From Metarhizium brunneum (Eukaryota > Ascomycota > Sordariomycetes > Hypocreales > Clavicipitaceae), in contig NC_089423.1 in NCBI RefSeq assembly GCF_013426205.1, forward strand, positions 2,232,001 through 2,296,000: a DNA stretch of 64,000 nt, in the 5' to 3' direction. The notes beneath the pieces were generated by a model, which searched no databases, had not been told where the DNA came from, and was given only the letters and a program-made list of their open reading frames with translations. Below are positions 33,453 through 44,744 of this stretch, in pieces (the first letter of the stretch is position 1; each line of letters opens with the position of its first letter). Position numbers and translations under genes: made by a program.

Positions 33453-34823
33453 ATGTCTTCGCAGCATCCTGTTAGTCCGATATCCAGCAACGACTCCTTT
33501 TCACCCACTTCAACAGATGGTCGGCGTTCTCGCCGGTCGCTCATCATGATGGCGAATAATCTTAAACCCACACGACAGAAGCTACACAAGTATTTCGCAA
33601 AGTCGAGGCATTCTGCCTCCGAGAGCGAGTTGGCAGACTGGAATGCAAACGACGACTTAAGCTCGTTTTTCAACACGGGCAGCATGCAGATGGGAACCTT
33701 GGCCAATCCTGAGGTGCCCATTTCGCCCGTCGTCGTCAAAGACTCGAGGTATAAGCCATCGCTGGTGGCCCCAACAGTCGCCATCAAACCAAGAAACGAG
33801 CCGAAACACGGAAAAAAGTTCCAACTTCACTATGAGCCCGAACCATTCGTTTTCGATTCCTTTCTCGCAGCTCCTCAACAGGCGCCGCCTCCTCCACCAC
33901 CGATACCTCAACCAGATCGACTTCCTCCGCCTCCTCCTCTTTCTCCCCTTCCCGAATTTCCACAGCCACCAGAACTACCATCTTTCTTGGAGCCGCCGCA
34001 GCCTCGTGTACGAAGAGCGCCTTCAGTCAAAAGACCTAGGCCCGCCTCAGGTATTCGAAGAGCCAAGACCCCGGTTCGCAAGATTGGGCAACTCGAAATG
34101 GCGGCCGCAAAGAAGCGTCAAGAAGCCGCCATCAACAGACAGTCTAGTGTTCGCACTATCGCACGGCAATACCGTACATTGATCGACAAGACGAACATCC
34201 CGGACGTTCCCTCCGTCCCATCCATCCACCGCAAGCCCTTGCCTAACTCTGCAGCACCGCGTATAAACCAATTCACAAGCAACGACGGGCCTATTCCACG
34301 TCTGTCAATAATTGAACCTCGATCCGGAGGCTCTCTAGACGAACCGAAACCCCGGTGCGAATTAGCTCCATGGCCTGAATCAGACGCCGATACACTGGTG
34401 TCATCCCCGGACATCTCGCCATATGTAAAGCCACTGGAATTTTCGTCCCCTCCGACGCCACCCGCCGAGAACGGCCGCTGCGAGGATGACCATTACGAGG
34501 ACGACGACTACATTAAATCGCCAGACACAGAGACGTTGCGGTTCCAGATTGGTTTCGAAATGTTGACAAGGGAGCTATCCAGCGGCTTTGCGGACCGTTC
34601 ATCTCGCGCGGGGAGAGGCGCGTCTGGTCTCCAGATTTGGGTCATGATCGAGGCATATGAGAAACTAAGAGATGAAATTTCTTCAATGGAGACGCAGGAT
34701 CCTGAACTTCAGTGTGCGCGGGCCATGTTTGATTCGTGGTTGGCTGCCTTGAGAGCAATTCAGAAGACGATTGCGAATGAGGGGGCGGAGAGTGACAGTG
34801 AGTACGGTGATGATGATGAGTAG
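33453..34823 (+). CDS. Conserved fungal protein of unknown function, proline-rich and disordered
   Basis: A single exon, 456 aa. The ATG at 33453 (MSSQHPVSPISSNDSF) is preferred; the frame extends three codons upstream without ATG. No enzyme domain is seen. The N-terminus is Ser-rich with a basic patch (DGRRSRRSLIMMANNLKPTR). Residues about 130-180 are a polyproline tract (APPPPPPIPQPDRLPPPPPL), and the middle is basic (KRPRPASGIRRAKTPVRK). A C-terminal module of about 90 residues (DTETLRFQIGFEMLTRELSS and IWVMIEAYEKLRDEISSMET) is helical and looks like the conserved part. The tail is acidic (DSEYGDDDE). The overall layout is one I associate with hypocrealean hypothetical proteins. The polyproline run could bind SH3/WW or profilin, which is a guess. 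Confidence 0.75.
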   Translation: MSSQHPVSPISSNDSFSPTSTDGRRSRRSLIMMANNLKPTRQKLHKYFAKSRHSASESELADWNANDDLSSFFNTGSMQMGTLANPEVPISPVVVKDSRYKPSLVAPTVAIKPRNEPKHGKKFQLHYEPEPFVFDSFLAAPQQAPPPPPPIPQPDRLPPPPPLSPLPEFPQPPELPSFLEPPQPRVRRAPSVKRPRPASGIRRAKTPVRKIGQLEMAAAKKRQEAAINRQSSVRTIARQYRTLIDKTNIPDVPSVPSIHRKPLPNSAAPRINQFTSNDGPIPRLSIIEPRSGGSLDEPKPRCELAPWPESDADTLVSSPDISPYVKPLEFSSPPTPPAENGRCEDDHYEDDDYIKSPDTETLRFQIGFEMLTRELSSGFADRSSRAGRGASGLQIWVMIEAYEKLRDEISSMETQDPELQCARAMFDSWLAALRAIQKTIANEGAESDSEYGDDDE

Positions 34824-35343
34824 TAAATGTAGTTATGAAAGAACTGGACTGTCGATTTGTTATGAAACCAAATTGAAAAATGCTAGACCTGAACCAAACA
34901 GTTGAACAAGAATCTGCAAAGGTAGAATTTTCATGACTGAAGACCAATCAGCTGATGCGTGCCACCAGAGGCAGGATTGTGCGAGCCAAACGTGAGGCCT
35001 TACCAACAAGAAGTGTTGTAAGTAAAGACTTTAACCCTTTCCTCCGACCATATCATTGCGGTGCATATTAGGCAAGGGCCTAGTAAAACTCATAGAACCT
35101 AAATACGGCGTAACGAACTTCAAATGTTTCTCGTAATAAGTGCGCAGAAGGAGCTGTTGACAACCCGCGGGTCCGAGCGTTCAGGGTAGCTCTAATTGGA
35201 GGGCGATGGCTTGCTTAGTGCTGTGACGTCCCCGTGAAGCTCCAACGTGAACTTTCACCATCACGTCTGTCCAGCTCAAAACCACTGCATGGCCTGCGTC
35301 TCGTCTTTCAACTGATCCCTCTGACAAAGACACCACGGAGGCA
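34824..35343. promoter_or_regulatory. Intergenic, upstream of RAD10
   Basis: 520 bp between two plus-strand genes, presumably the RAD10 promoter. No gene or repeat seen. Confidence 0.4.
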
Positions 35344-36662
35344 ATGGACGACGATTATGGCGCCGACGAGGCCCTCCTCGCAGCCATGGCTGCCGCTGAT
35401 CCGGCCCAGTCCTCTCGCAGGACCGTTCAGCAGCCGGTACCCCAAAGAATCCAACAGCCCAAGCCGCAGCGAATGGACAAGGCACCGCCGAGCAAGACAT
35501 CCGGGAGCAAGGTTGTGCAGCCTACACCACAGGCTCTCCCGCAGAAACAAACGGGCGGATCGACCATCCTGGTATCTCCTCGCCAGCGAGGAAATCCAGT
35601 GCTGACGTCTATACGTTCTTTGCCGTGGGAATATAGCGATATTCCAGCCGATTATGTCATGGGACTCACAACCTGCGCACTATTTTTGAGGTATAATTCT
35701 TTTCTTTCTTCTTTTCTTCTTTTTTCGGCTGGTTGCTTTCTGTCTGACCCTGTCTGCGCTTGTACAGTCTCAAGTACCACCGACTCCATCCCGAATACAT
35801 CTACACACGCATACGAAACCTACAAGGCAAATACAACCTACGCATTCTTCTCACCATGGTGGATATACCCAACCACGAAGATTGCTTACGCGAGCTCTCA
35901 AAAACCTCACTCGTGAACAATGTCACCATCATCTTGTGTTGGTCGGCCGCCGAGGCCGGCCGGTACCTCGAGTTGTACAAGTCCTACGAGAACACAAGTT
36001 CCGCAGCCATTCGTGGCCAACAAGCTTCCAGCTACGCCGATAAGCTGGTCGACTTTGTGACGGTGCCCCGAAGCCTCAACAAGTCTGACGCCGTCGCGCT
36101 AGTGGCCAACTTTGGCAGTCTGAAAAATGCCATCAACGCGGAGCAGGAACAGCTTGGCATGATCGGTGGATGGGGAGGCGTCAAAGTCAAGAGGTGGTCT
36201 GCTGCAATCGAGGAGCCCTTCCGGGCAAAGAAGGCGGCCAGGCGGGGTTTGCAGCCGTCCAAAACCGGAGCCCAGCAGGCAAGCACAAGTGCGGACGGTC
36301 AGCACGCAGATCGGACCTCGCGGCTGGAGGAAGCCGTGCCGCTTTCGAGAGTGCCTCTCAGAGATATGCCTGCCGTGGGCACCGGCTCTGGTGCCCCCTC
36401 CGCCGCAAAGGGGACGCCAGATGGAGGCTTATCGAGCGGATCTGCTCCAAAGCAGTTCCAGTTCCTGGATGACGATGTTGAGAACGAGGACGACGATGCG
36501 GAAGAGGCTTTTATGGCTGCTGCTATTGAAGATTCGAGAAGGACTTCACAGCCAACCGGGGGAAACTCCAACTCGGGCCGGACAGCCGGTGCGGAGAAGA
36601 TGGACGATGGGTTGAGTGGTGGCGTTGCAGCAGCTCTCGCCAAACTGCGCGAAAATGGCTGA
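35344..36662 (+). CDS. RAD10: DNA excision repair protein Rad10/ERCC1
   Basis: Exons 35344-35690 and 35768-36662 give 413 aa. The N-terminus is Gln/Pro-rich and disordered. The central nuclease-like domain (about 75-210) has [40 protein letters not shown] and [16 protein letters not shown], the last formed across the intron. A helix-hairpin-helix region follows ([20 protein letters not shown] and NFGSLKNAI). A long acidic/Ser-rich tail ([17 protein letters not shown]) is typical of filamentous fungi. Rad10 is the non-catalytic partner of Rad1/XPF in the structure-specific endonuclease that cuts 5' of lesions in nucleotide excision repair and acts in recombination and crosslink repair. Motifs are intact. 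Confidence 0.93.
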
Positions 36663-38387
36663 GCTCTCGTTATTGACGAACGAAACAATCAACCCGCACA
36701 AGTACAATGGCGAATGGTGTCAACAGGTGTTACAAATAATATCAAAGACTTGCATGCCAACACCCAGTGCATGGCGGCCCAAAAAGGCGAATGCGCCGCA
36801 AAACTGCCGAATAGGCGGGCGCAACAAGCAATGAACCGGAACTGATGTTTCCGAGATCCAGCGCCACGCCACGATGAACATGTCACTCTGAGACTCTGGG
36901 CTGTCCAGCACATACGATGGTTCGCTCGGCTGTAAGTTGAATTATGTGCATACATATGTAAGTACTACAATAGTACGCATGTATGTACGTATTGTTATGG
37001 AGCAAGCCTCGTCACAACACCCCCGCGCCGTCCCCGCATAGTAGACAATGGAACAAGCTCCAAATGCGGAGCCAGCCGACCATTTCTGCCGATAGATGGA
37101 CGACGGTTGTTGTTTCTTGTCGTCTTTTAAGGATTAAGGACTGGATGACTTGGAATTTCGCCGTCGACTTGTCTCGAGTACGGAGTACTAGCATATATGG
37201 TAGTGATCCGTCATTGAACAATGACCCCTTGGACGTCCACTTCTCCGTTGGAAGCAACTGTCGGCGACTGTTTCCTGTTCGGCTGGTCGTTGACGCCCGG
37301 GTTGTTGATGATGTGGAGATGGAGGGTGCATTTCCCAGATGCGGGACGTGACATTGCAAAGTAACACTCCTAGACGACATGCTTGCACAAGGACGAAATC
37401 ACGCTCCGCGAAGCATTTTTGAGACAGGTCTCGGGTTCGTGCGTCCAGTTCGTGCGTCCAGTTTGCGTTTTTGCTCCGCACACAGTCTGTCCTCCTCTCC
37501 TGCCTGTAGATTCGTTTCAATGTTAGCTGTTGGAAATACTATCCCATGAACAACAAACAGGCAAGTCAAACTCATGTGAGTGCGATTGCCGTTCCACGTC
37601 CGGGGCATCATTCTAATCTTGGGCAGGGTTACATTAACCCCTCCGAATCCTCACCATCCATTGGGCAGGCTTTGGCACCATGCTGGAACGAGTCGCCGGT
37701 GGCCCTTGAATGATGCTGTCAGATGATGCAGGAATTCGAGAACCTTGCAAGCTCATCTCTTCCCCACCACCAGGCGATAGGCAACATAAAGTATCGCCGA
37801 CTCCATCATGCAGGTGTAATATAGTGTTTGTGAATCCAGAGTTCGCCTACTGGGACCAGGGTAACATCGAGCACAAGATCGTGACCAAGTCACTACCTGG
37901 TCTGTTGGAACCTCGGGCCTTACATGGCAACATGATGCATGGACGAGCAATAAACAGACCTGGACCAAGGCACGATGGCACGGTGGCACAATAGCCACTG
38001 GGCGCATACTGTCACCTGCCTAGAGCGTTGCTCGTCTTTGCTCCGTCCACTCTCGTGTACTGTACTCCGTATTGGCTAGTTATTCTTTGATTTGCTCTGC
38101 AGATTACGTCAATCTTTTCTCAAGCTGGAATCGTCCGGGATGGGCACGAAATGCAAATATCCGTTGCCATGAGGGGGGCAGGGCACGCGTGTTGCTCGGC
38201 CCTCGTCGTGACGCCATGTCTTAGATGTTGGATATTAACAGAGAGCACATGTTTCTGCCGCACCCCCCTGGAGACGAGATTGTTGACCTTCCTATAAATA
38301 CCGGAGAGCCTGCAGTGTCTCGTCGCCATATTCCATGTGCTCTTGGTGTTGAACCAGGTTCTGTCGCTCCGATTGGGCTTTACAAAC
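36663..38387. other. Intergenic, RAD10 to GH47
   Basis: 1.7 kb without a supported gene. Contains TACGGAGTA at 37179-37187 and TACTCCGTA at 38063-38071, plus a 13-bp tandem duplication (ttcgtgcgtccag, about 37436-37461). Confidence 0.45.
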
Positions 38388-40201
38388 ATGCGGTTGTCTA
38401 ACAAGTCAATCCTTCTCCTGGAGCTTGCTGGCGCTGCTCTCGCCATGCCAGCCAGACGCGCTGTCACGGCTCCTGTGGCCGACCATGACAAAGCCCACGA
38501 TATCAAGGAAGCCTTTGAAATTTCGTGGAATGGCTACTATAAGCACGCCTTCCCTCACGATACCCTCCACCCCGTGACCAACAGCTACGCGGATGATCGG
38601 TAGGTGTATCTTGCTCATCCTTGAGTGTGGCATTGGCCGGGCTGTTCACCTTTCTAACTCGGATTCTAAAGGGCCGGATGGGGAGTGACTGTTGTCGATG
38701 CGCTTGACACGGCTATTGTCATGAACAGCTTGAAGATTGTACAGCCAATGTTGGATCACATTGCCAAGATTGACTTTACAACGACGGCCGAGGCCAACGA
38801 CGCCATTTCGCTCTTTGAGACCAACATCCGATACCTTGGCGGCCTTCTTTCTGGTGAGCTTGGGCTTGAAAAAGCAAAGGGGGGTTTGAGCTAATTGATT
38901 TCAATCTCACAAGCGTACGACTTGCTCAAGGGCCCATATAAGCACCTGGGAGCTGATGCCGGCAAGGTCGATGCGCTCTTGAAGCAAGCCCAGTCACTTG
39001 GCGACAGCCTCAGCGTCGCGTTTGATACCCCGAGCGGTATTCCCGACCCAACCATTTTCCTGAACCCAAACAAGAAAAACAGCGGCACTGATAGGAACAA
39101 TATTGCCGAAATTGGCACCTTGGTTCTTGAATGGACCCGTCTCAGCGACCTGAGCGGCAACAAGACGTATGCCGAGCTGGCGCAAAAGGCAGAAAACTAC
39201 CTCCTGCACCCCAAGGGAGCTCCCGAGGCGTGGCCCGGCTTGATTGGCACCTGGGTCAGCACCGAGGACGGTAGCTTTTTAGACAGTAATGGCGGTTGGT
39301 CTGCTTATGACGACAGCTTCTACGAGTACCTGATCAAGATGTACGTGTACGACCCTAAAGCCTTTGGCGAGTATAAGGACCGCTGGGTGGCCGCAGTGGA
39401 CTCGACCATGAAGCATCTCGTGTCGCACCCGACGACCCGAAAGGATTTGTCTTTCCTGTCTGCGTACCGTGGACAACAAACCATCCCCAATTCCGGACAC
39501 TGTAAGTGACACACCCTCCCCTTCATCAGCCCTCCTCACCGTCAATACATTTCCTGCCGTGTGACGACAAAATTAAAAAGGAGATCACCCAACCCACTAA
39601 CACGAAGGTCTAAAACACAGTGGCCAGCTTTGCCGGCGGCAACTTCATACTGGGCGGCATTGTTCTCGGCGAAGAGAAATACAAGCAACTCGGCCTCGAA
39701 ATCACCGACTCCTACTATGAGACGTACGTCCAAGAGGCAGCCGGCATCGGCCCAGAGGGCTTCAACTGGGTAGACGCAGGCCTGTCGGCCGGCAACCCCA
39801 ACAACAGGCCGCCGCCGGCGAACCAGACCGAGTTTTACGAAAAGGCTGGCTTCTACAACACATCCCCCTACTACATCCTGCGGCCCGAAACCGTGGAATC
39901 CGTCTACTACGCGTACCGGCTCACAGGCGACAAAAAGTACCAGGACATGGCGTGGGACGCGTTCCAGCGGATCCGGAGGCTGTGCCGCGTAAACGACGCC
40001 TACGCCGAGCTGACCGACGTCTCCAAGAAGAATGGCGGTAGTTTTGTAGACGAGATGCAGAGCTTCTGGATGGCCGAGACGCTCAAGTACCTGTATCTCA
40101 CTTTTGCGGCCGACGGGCCGGTGCATGTGCAGGGCCAAGGTGCCACGAACCAGTTCGTGTACAATACGGAGGCGCACCCCGTGGCTGTGAGGGGGCGATA
40201 A
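38388..40201 (+). CDS. Glycoside hydrolase family 47 alpha-1,2-mannosidase, secreted or secretory-pathway
   Basis: Exons 38388-38599, 38672-38853, 38914-39501 and 39621-40201 give 520 aa. The ATG at 38388 gives a signal peptide ([19 protein letters not shown]). The family blocks appear in order: [34 protein letters not shown] (across intron 1), [72 protein letters not shown], and the C-terminal TEAHPV, whose Thr coordinates Ca2+. Acidic residues in FETN, EIGTL and SFYEY fit the inverting active site. The lack of a transmembrane anchor suggests a soluble secreted mannosidase like those of Aspergillus and Penicillium, rather than the ER Mns1. All phases agree and the gene looks functional. Confidence 0.93.
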
Positions 40202-40492
40202 GGGTGAAGATGCAAATAGATGAATGAATAAACAAATAAACAAAGGGACCATGCGGCGGGGGATGCGAGTGTTTCACGGCTGGGCATACCTGGCAGCTGA
40301 TGACTGGACGTTATACATTGACGGCGGGGAGAATAAAATCCCATCTGCGTGCCTTGTTCTGTATGTACACTCTCACGAATAGTACCACCACTACTACTAG
40401 TCTTGGGGGCCTCCCGCTGTCTTCCATCGTGGTCTCATGGTCAGAACATAGAGTACATGTACAATGTATTATTAGCTGTCCGGGAATTGAGA

Positions 40493-40705
40493 TTATGCCC
40501 CGCCCTCTCTCTTGGCATATTCCTCCTCCATAGCTTCCTCGTATAGCCTGTCCGCCTCCTGCTCCTCGCTTGTCTTGGGCCTCGTCGTGCCGGCACCGGT
40601 GTTTGCGCCAGCACCGGTGGGCGTTGCATCTCGGGGTGCTGACTCGTGCGCCGCCGCCTGATTCGGGGTTGACGTAGACGGGCCGGTGTAAATGGGTAGA
40701 CCCAT
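40493..40705 (-). CDS. Small conserved fungal protein, 70 aa
   Basis: A 70-codon frame from the ATG at 40705. It starts MGLPIYTGPSTSTPNQ, has a Thr/Ala/Gly-rich middle, and ends in a charged helix (EEQEADRLYEEAMEEEYAKR) then EGGA. The frame is open for another 109 codons upstream, but that part is Arg/Trp-rich and looks non-coding. The MGLPI... start and EEYAKREGGA end are features I recall from short hypothetical proteins in Sordariomycetes. That is memory of a pattern, not a search. No function is known to me. Confidence 0.6.
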   Translation of the reverse strand: MGLPIYTGPSTSTPNQAAAHESAPRDATPTGAGANTGAGTTRPKTSEEQEADRLYEEAMEEEYAKREGGA

Positions 40706-41385
40706 GATTTTTTTTTTCTTTTTTGCAACGGGGATGGTGGAATAACTCTGTGTCTTTTGCTTGTTTCGAGAGAACAAGGTCGTCCGGTGGCTTGCAGGTT
40801 GAAAAGGCCAAGATTGGGGACTTAATATACTAACAACACCGGGCGGCCAGTGGCGACTGGCAAGGCGGAGCCCCAAGTAAGCTTGTATCAAGGATGGGCC
40901 GTGGCGCCACCGATGGGCGAGCCGGATCTTGCCGGATGGAAACACGCATGTCTGACATGCCCAGTGCCGCCAGGGCCAAGACTGGTCGGCCGAAGAAAAC
41001 TCGAGTGAGGCGGGAAATCGACATTGCTGCATCGTGATGTATATATACTTGGCCGTCGCTCAGCGCTTACCCCCCGGTATTTCGAGCTCAGAAAGTGCTT
41101 TGAGACGTCATCGTGGCGCGGCTAAATTGTCATTTGATATTGCTTCCTTGTAGATACGCTGATAAATTAAGACCTGAAATATGCGGGACATGAGATTATA
41201 CTCATGTCTTCTGACGCCGTATGTACTTTGTTACAGCCTGATTTCCCCTGGTCCGACAAAGCCACAGGAACAATTGTTACAAAGGGGGAAAAAAGGCAAT
41301 GTAATCTCCATCTATCCCAAACGCCAATAGTACCAGACACACTCACAAACACACACACACACACACACAAAAAGTGGCACAGACA
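40706..41385. other. Intergenic with CA microsatellite
   Basis: 680 bp upstream of the 70-aa gene and downstream of the NAPE-PLD-like gene. A (CA)n run lies at about 41347-41369. An oligo-pyrimidine run of T and TC lies just before the 70-aa start. No other gene seen. Confidence 0.45.
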
Positions 41386-42689
41386 TCAAAACTCCCTGCT
41401 CTCGCCAATATCGCATATATCAAAAACGCCCGTCTCCTGTAGCCCTTTCCTCTTCAGCGCCTCCCTCAACAGCTTGGGCGGCTCGAGAACCTCCTCCATG
41501 GTCAAGGCCCAGGTGCCCCAGTGAATGCCCATGGCTCTCTCGCACTTGGTATCGACAAAGATCTCGACGGAATCAAAAGGATTGGCGTGCATGGCGGAAA
41601 ACGCCACGCGCGGATAGTACGCGCCGATGGGGATCAGGCCCAGATCAAAGGGCCCGCGTAGCTCGCCAATCTGCTTGAACTGCGGGCACCGCGGCAGCGC
41701 CTCATACTCGGGGCCGTAGTCGTCGGTGCCCGCGGGCAGGGCCGGAACAGCGCGGTACCCCGTGTCGCCTCCGAACCAGACGGACTTGTCGCCTGATTTG
41801 ACGGCCCACGAGCACCACAGCGTCGTGTCCTTGTCCCAGAGGGACCGCGCCGAGGTGTGCTGGCAGGGGAGGGCCGAGACCCTCGCGGACAAGGTCTCTT
41901 CCTCCTCGCCTGTCTTGACCTTGACGTTGAGGTCGGCGTCCTCCCACCAGTCGAGCTCGGTGACGTTTTTGAGCCCGGACTTGCGGAACCACGTCTCCAG
42001 GCCGAGGCCGACGAAGAATTGGACGTCGGGGTGGTGTCTCTGGATTTCGAGGACCGACTTGTGCGAGAGGTGGTCGTAGTGGCTGTGGCTGATGAGGACG
42101 GCATCGATGACGGGGATGTCCTGGAGCTCGCATGGCCGTTGGGTGAATCGCTTGGGCCCCATGAAGCTGAAGGGCGAGCAGCGGTCCTCGAAGACGGGGT
42201 CAAAGAGGACGCGCAGGCCCGAAGGGAACTCGACGTAGTAGCAGGCATGGCCGAGCCACGTCGCGCGCAGCTTGTCCGACGCTGTGCGGCTGGGGAGCCA
42301 TTCGGGGGTTTGGACGGGCACGGTGGGTGGTGATGTGTCTGGTCGTTTGAGTTGGCCGGTTATCGTTGGCCTTGCCATGCACGTGTCAGTTTGCCTCGCC
42401 GAGGACCGTGTATACATTTATTTATTTGCTTGGTTGAATTTATTACATGGACTCACCACACTACATTCTTTAGAATGGAAGTCAAGTTTGCCGGATTCGA
42501 CCACGACGGGTACGGGTTCTTGAATCCAGACACTCTGCCGGCCTTGATGATGTGGTGCGGGTTCAAGGCCGCTTCGTCGGGAAGACTGGATCGTCCCGGG
42601 ATTTTAGAAACAACGGTAGAATAGGAGGAAGTGGTTGAGGCACCAGCCGCGGCAGCCGAGCCCGACGGGTCCGTACATGTAGACGCCAT
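41386..42689 (-). CDS. NAPE-hydrolysing phospholipase D-like metallo-beta-lactamase-fold hydrolase
   Basis: Exons 42689-42457 and 42370-41386 give 405 aa; the intron is 86 bp. The core shows ATWLGHACYYVEFPSGLRVL, FDPVFEDRCSPFSFMGPKRF, the zinc motif HSHYDHLSH, LPCQHTSARSLWDKDTTLWC, FGGDTGYRAV, and IPIGAYYPR, with a final His in GIHWGTWAL. This arrangement is that of mammalian NAPE-PLD and its fungal relatives, which release N-acylethanolamines from membrane lipids. The exon-1 segment NPHHIIKAGRVSGFKNPYPS resembles the family's N-terminal block and supports the splice. The same frame is open to an ATG at 42845, which would add a hydrophobic anchor (MLLLLAICPLFFGVPLMLLS). Which start is used is unresolved. 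Confidence 0.82.
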
Positions 42690-44172
42690 GACGCCGAGAT
42701 GGGCCAGAGGAAAGGGATGTCGTCGTGATGCGAGGCCAAGTTGCGGGTGCAATCGACGCCAGAGACCAGAAGTCGACTGGCGACAAGACAGCAGCATAAG
42801 AGGGACCCCGAAGAACAAGGGACAAATGGCAAGCAGGAGCAACAAGAAGAAGGGGCGGAAAAGAAATCAAAAAAATCAAAGGCCAGTATTTATTGACACG
42901 GCTTCAACCGTCAGGCCGACTAACGAAAGCTTAGCGGTCCAAGCGAGCCATGTGTCTGGTCGCTGGATGAGCTGGTGTGGCGTGCTGCCGCGAGCGGGAG
43001 CGAGTGAATGGGGGTGTGGGAAGCTGCGGATAGTGAAGCCATCGGAGTTGATGTCGTGGACAATGGACGCATGTAGAAGTTGGTATGCACAAGCTGTCCT
43101 GCCTGGTCCGCGGATTCGGGCTTCTTTGTTTAACTCCGCTCGTGGATGCGCACGCAGATGGGAATGGGACCGTGACCCATGCAGCCATGTGCTTACTTAC
43201 TTTACTTAATGTAGTACATGTACATTGATTGACATTCACCCACCCCAACCCGTACCATGTTTGGAACATTCTAAAGTTGACACGTTTGCTCACCCACCAA
43301 CGGGCTATTCCTCTGGAGTCGACGCCCATCCTCTGTTCTGCTCTTGTCTCGCCGCCATCCCTCCTCGGGGAGACATGACAGGAAGCCTTCAGCCTGGATG
43401 CCCACACGGGAGAGCACCAGCCCAATTGTTCCCACATTGTCCCGGCCCAGTGAGCTCAAAGCGCTGGGTCAAAGCTCCCCCCTCAATATTAATAAATGAT
43501 TGAGTCTTCTCGATATCACCCTTTGCTGGCATCCCTGTACCCTGCCTGCTTGCCATGAGGTCTGCCACGTGGCCCGCCGCCGATTGCTTCGGGGCCGCAA
43601 CACATTGACGCACTGTCATGATTACTGGCGGAGCTGATGCGATGCTGATCTCTTTAGCACTAGTATTACCGGACCAAGCGGCGTTTTCCCATTGAATCTG
43701 GCCCAAGACGCGTGGGCGGGTGACACAGCCCGTGTCAGCTACAATTCAATCCTTCGCTCTCTGCTGTTATTACTCCGTACTACCGCCCTCCTACCTCCGA
43801 CGCACTTGGGTGCATACGTGTCACGGCTTCACCACGGCTGGGCATGAATGAATTTTGTCAGCTGTCGAGATTTCAACGCTTCTCTTGTTTCATCTGCTTT
43901 ACTGATCTAGTTTAAGCTTGCGATACGAACGCTGCCTACCAGGTCCTATACAGGTTTGAAATATGCCTTGCCCTCTCCCCTCTGTTAATGCAAGACTGTC
44001 CGACTGTCCGTCAGATCCTTCATGGGTAGCAATCGACTCCCGACTTTTGGAACCCATCAGGTCCCCTCAAGAATCCTAGTGATCAAAAGACGCCAATTCA
44101 TGGCAAGATTTGAGAACTACCTCTCGTCCGCCATGCTTTCACAATCCTAGTCTTGGTGTAATCGGCATTTCC
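42690..44172. other. Intergenic, NAPE-PLD-like to SNU13
   Basis: 1.5 kb. Apart from the possible N-terminal extension at 42690-42845 I see no gene. TACTCCGTA occurs at 43771-43779. Confidence 0.45.
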
Positions 44173-44744
44173 TTAGATGGCGAGACGCTCAACCTTGTCG
44201 CGGAGAGCCTTGATCTGACCAGCCAGCTCACTGGCCTCGTTGGAGTTGATGCTAGCAGCAATGACTGCCCTGCTGACACCGCAGGCACGACCCAAGAGGG
44301 TCTTGCTGGGGACGTAGACGTAGGGAGTGCCCTTATCCTCGCAGAGAAGGGGAATGTGAAGAAGAATCGCAAGTGGTTCGGTATCGGCGGCCAGGATAGC
44401 AACTTCGCATGTACCTCGGTTAAGAGCCTTGGTCACTACCAACTTGCGTTAGCAAATCACCCTAATCATCTCCACGCACAAGGGCTATATCCCTTCTGCT
44501 ACGACGACCATCCTCGAATTAACCCAGTGTGAACGTACCTTCGTTGGCGCCCTTCTTAGCTTGGCGAAGATGAGTAGCCGACTGCAGGAGATCGAGAATC
44601 TCCTGAGTGAGGGCGGCATCGGCCAAGGGCCAAGCTATACGAGACCATGGTTAGCAATTCGGGCTTCCCTTGACGAGTTGCAACAGCTTGTGAGCCAGCC
44701 TACAAATTGGATATGTACATACCAGCGTTCGCGTCTTCCGCCAT
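44173..44744 (-). CDS. SNU13: Snu13 (15.5K/NHP2L1), L7Ae-family snoRNP and U4 snRNP protein
   Basis: Exons 44744-44723, 44634-44539 and 44435-44173 give 126 aa, exactly the family length. Exon 1 is only 22 nt (MAEDANA plus one base). The spliced protein starts MAEDANAWPLADAALTQEIL and continues HLRQAKKGANEVTKALNRGT, LLCEDKGTPYVYVPSKTLLG and RACGVSRAVIAASI. The GANE and RACGVSRAVIA blocks contact the kink-turn RNA in L7Ae proteins. Snu13 nucleates U4 snRNP and box C/D snoRNP assembly. It is not ribosomal L7Ae or Nhp2, which differ in length and N-terminus. Poly-A tracts lie just upstream (44806-44853). Confidence 0.95.

Noticed and set aside
37436..37461. Short ttcgtgcgtccag tandem repeat resembling a tRNA B-box context
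   Set aside because: No acceptor stem, A-box or cloverleaf can be built around it.
39542..40252. 236-codon minus frame opposite the GH47 gene
   Set aside because: Antisense to exon 4 with no recognisable domain; the GH47 reading is secure.
41347..41369. CA microsatellite
   Set aside because: Ordinary simple repeat with no sign of function.
41634..42248. Ser/Arg-rich 204-codon minus frame
   Set aside because: Out-of-frame shadow of the NAPE-PLD-like gene on the same strand.
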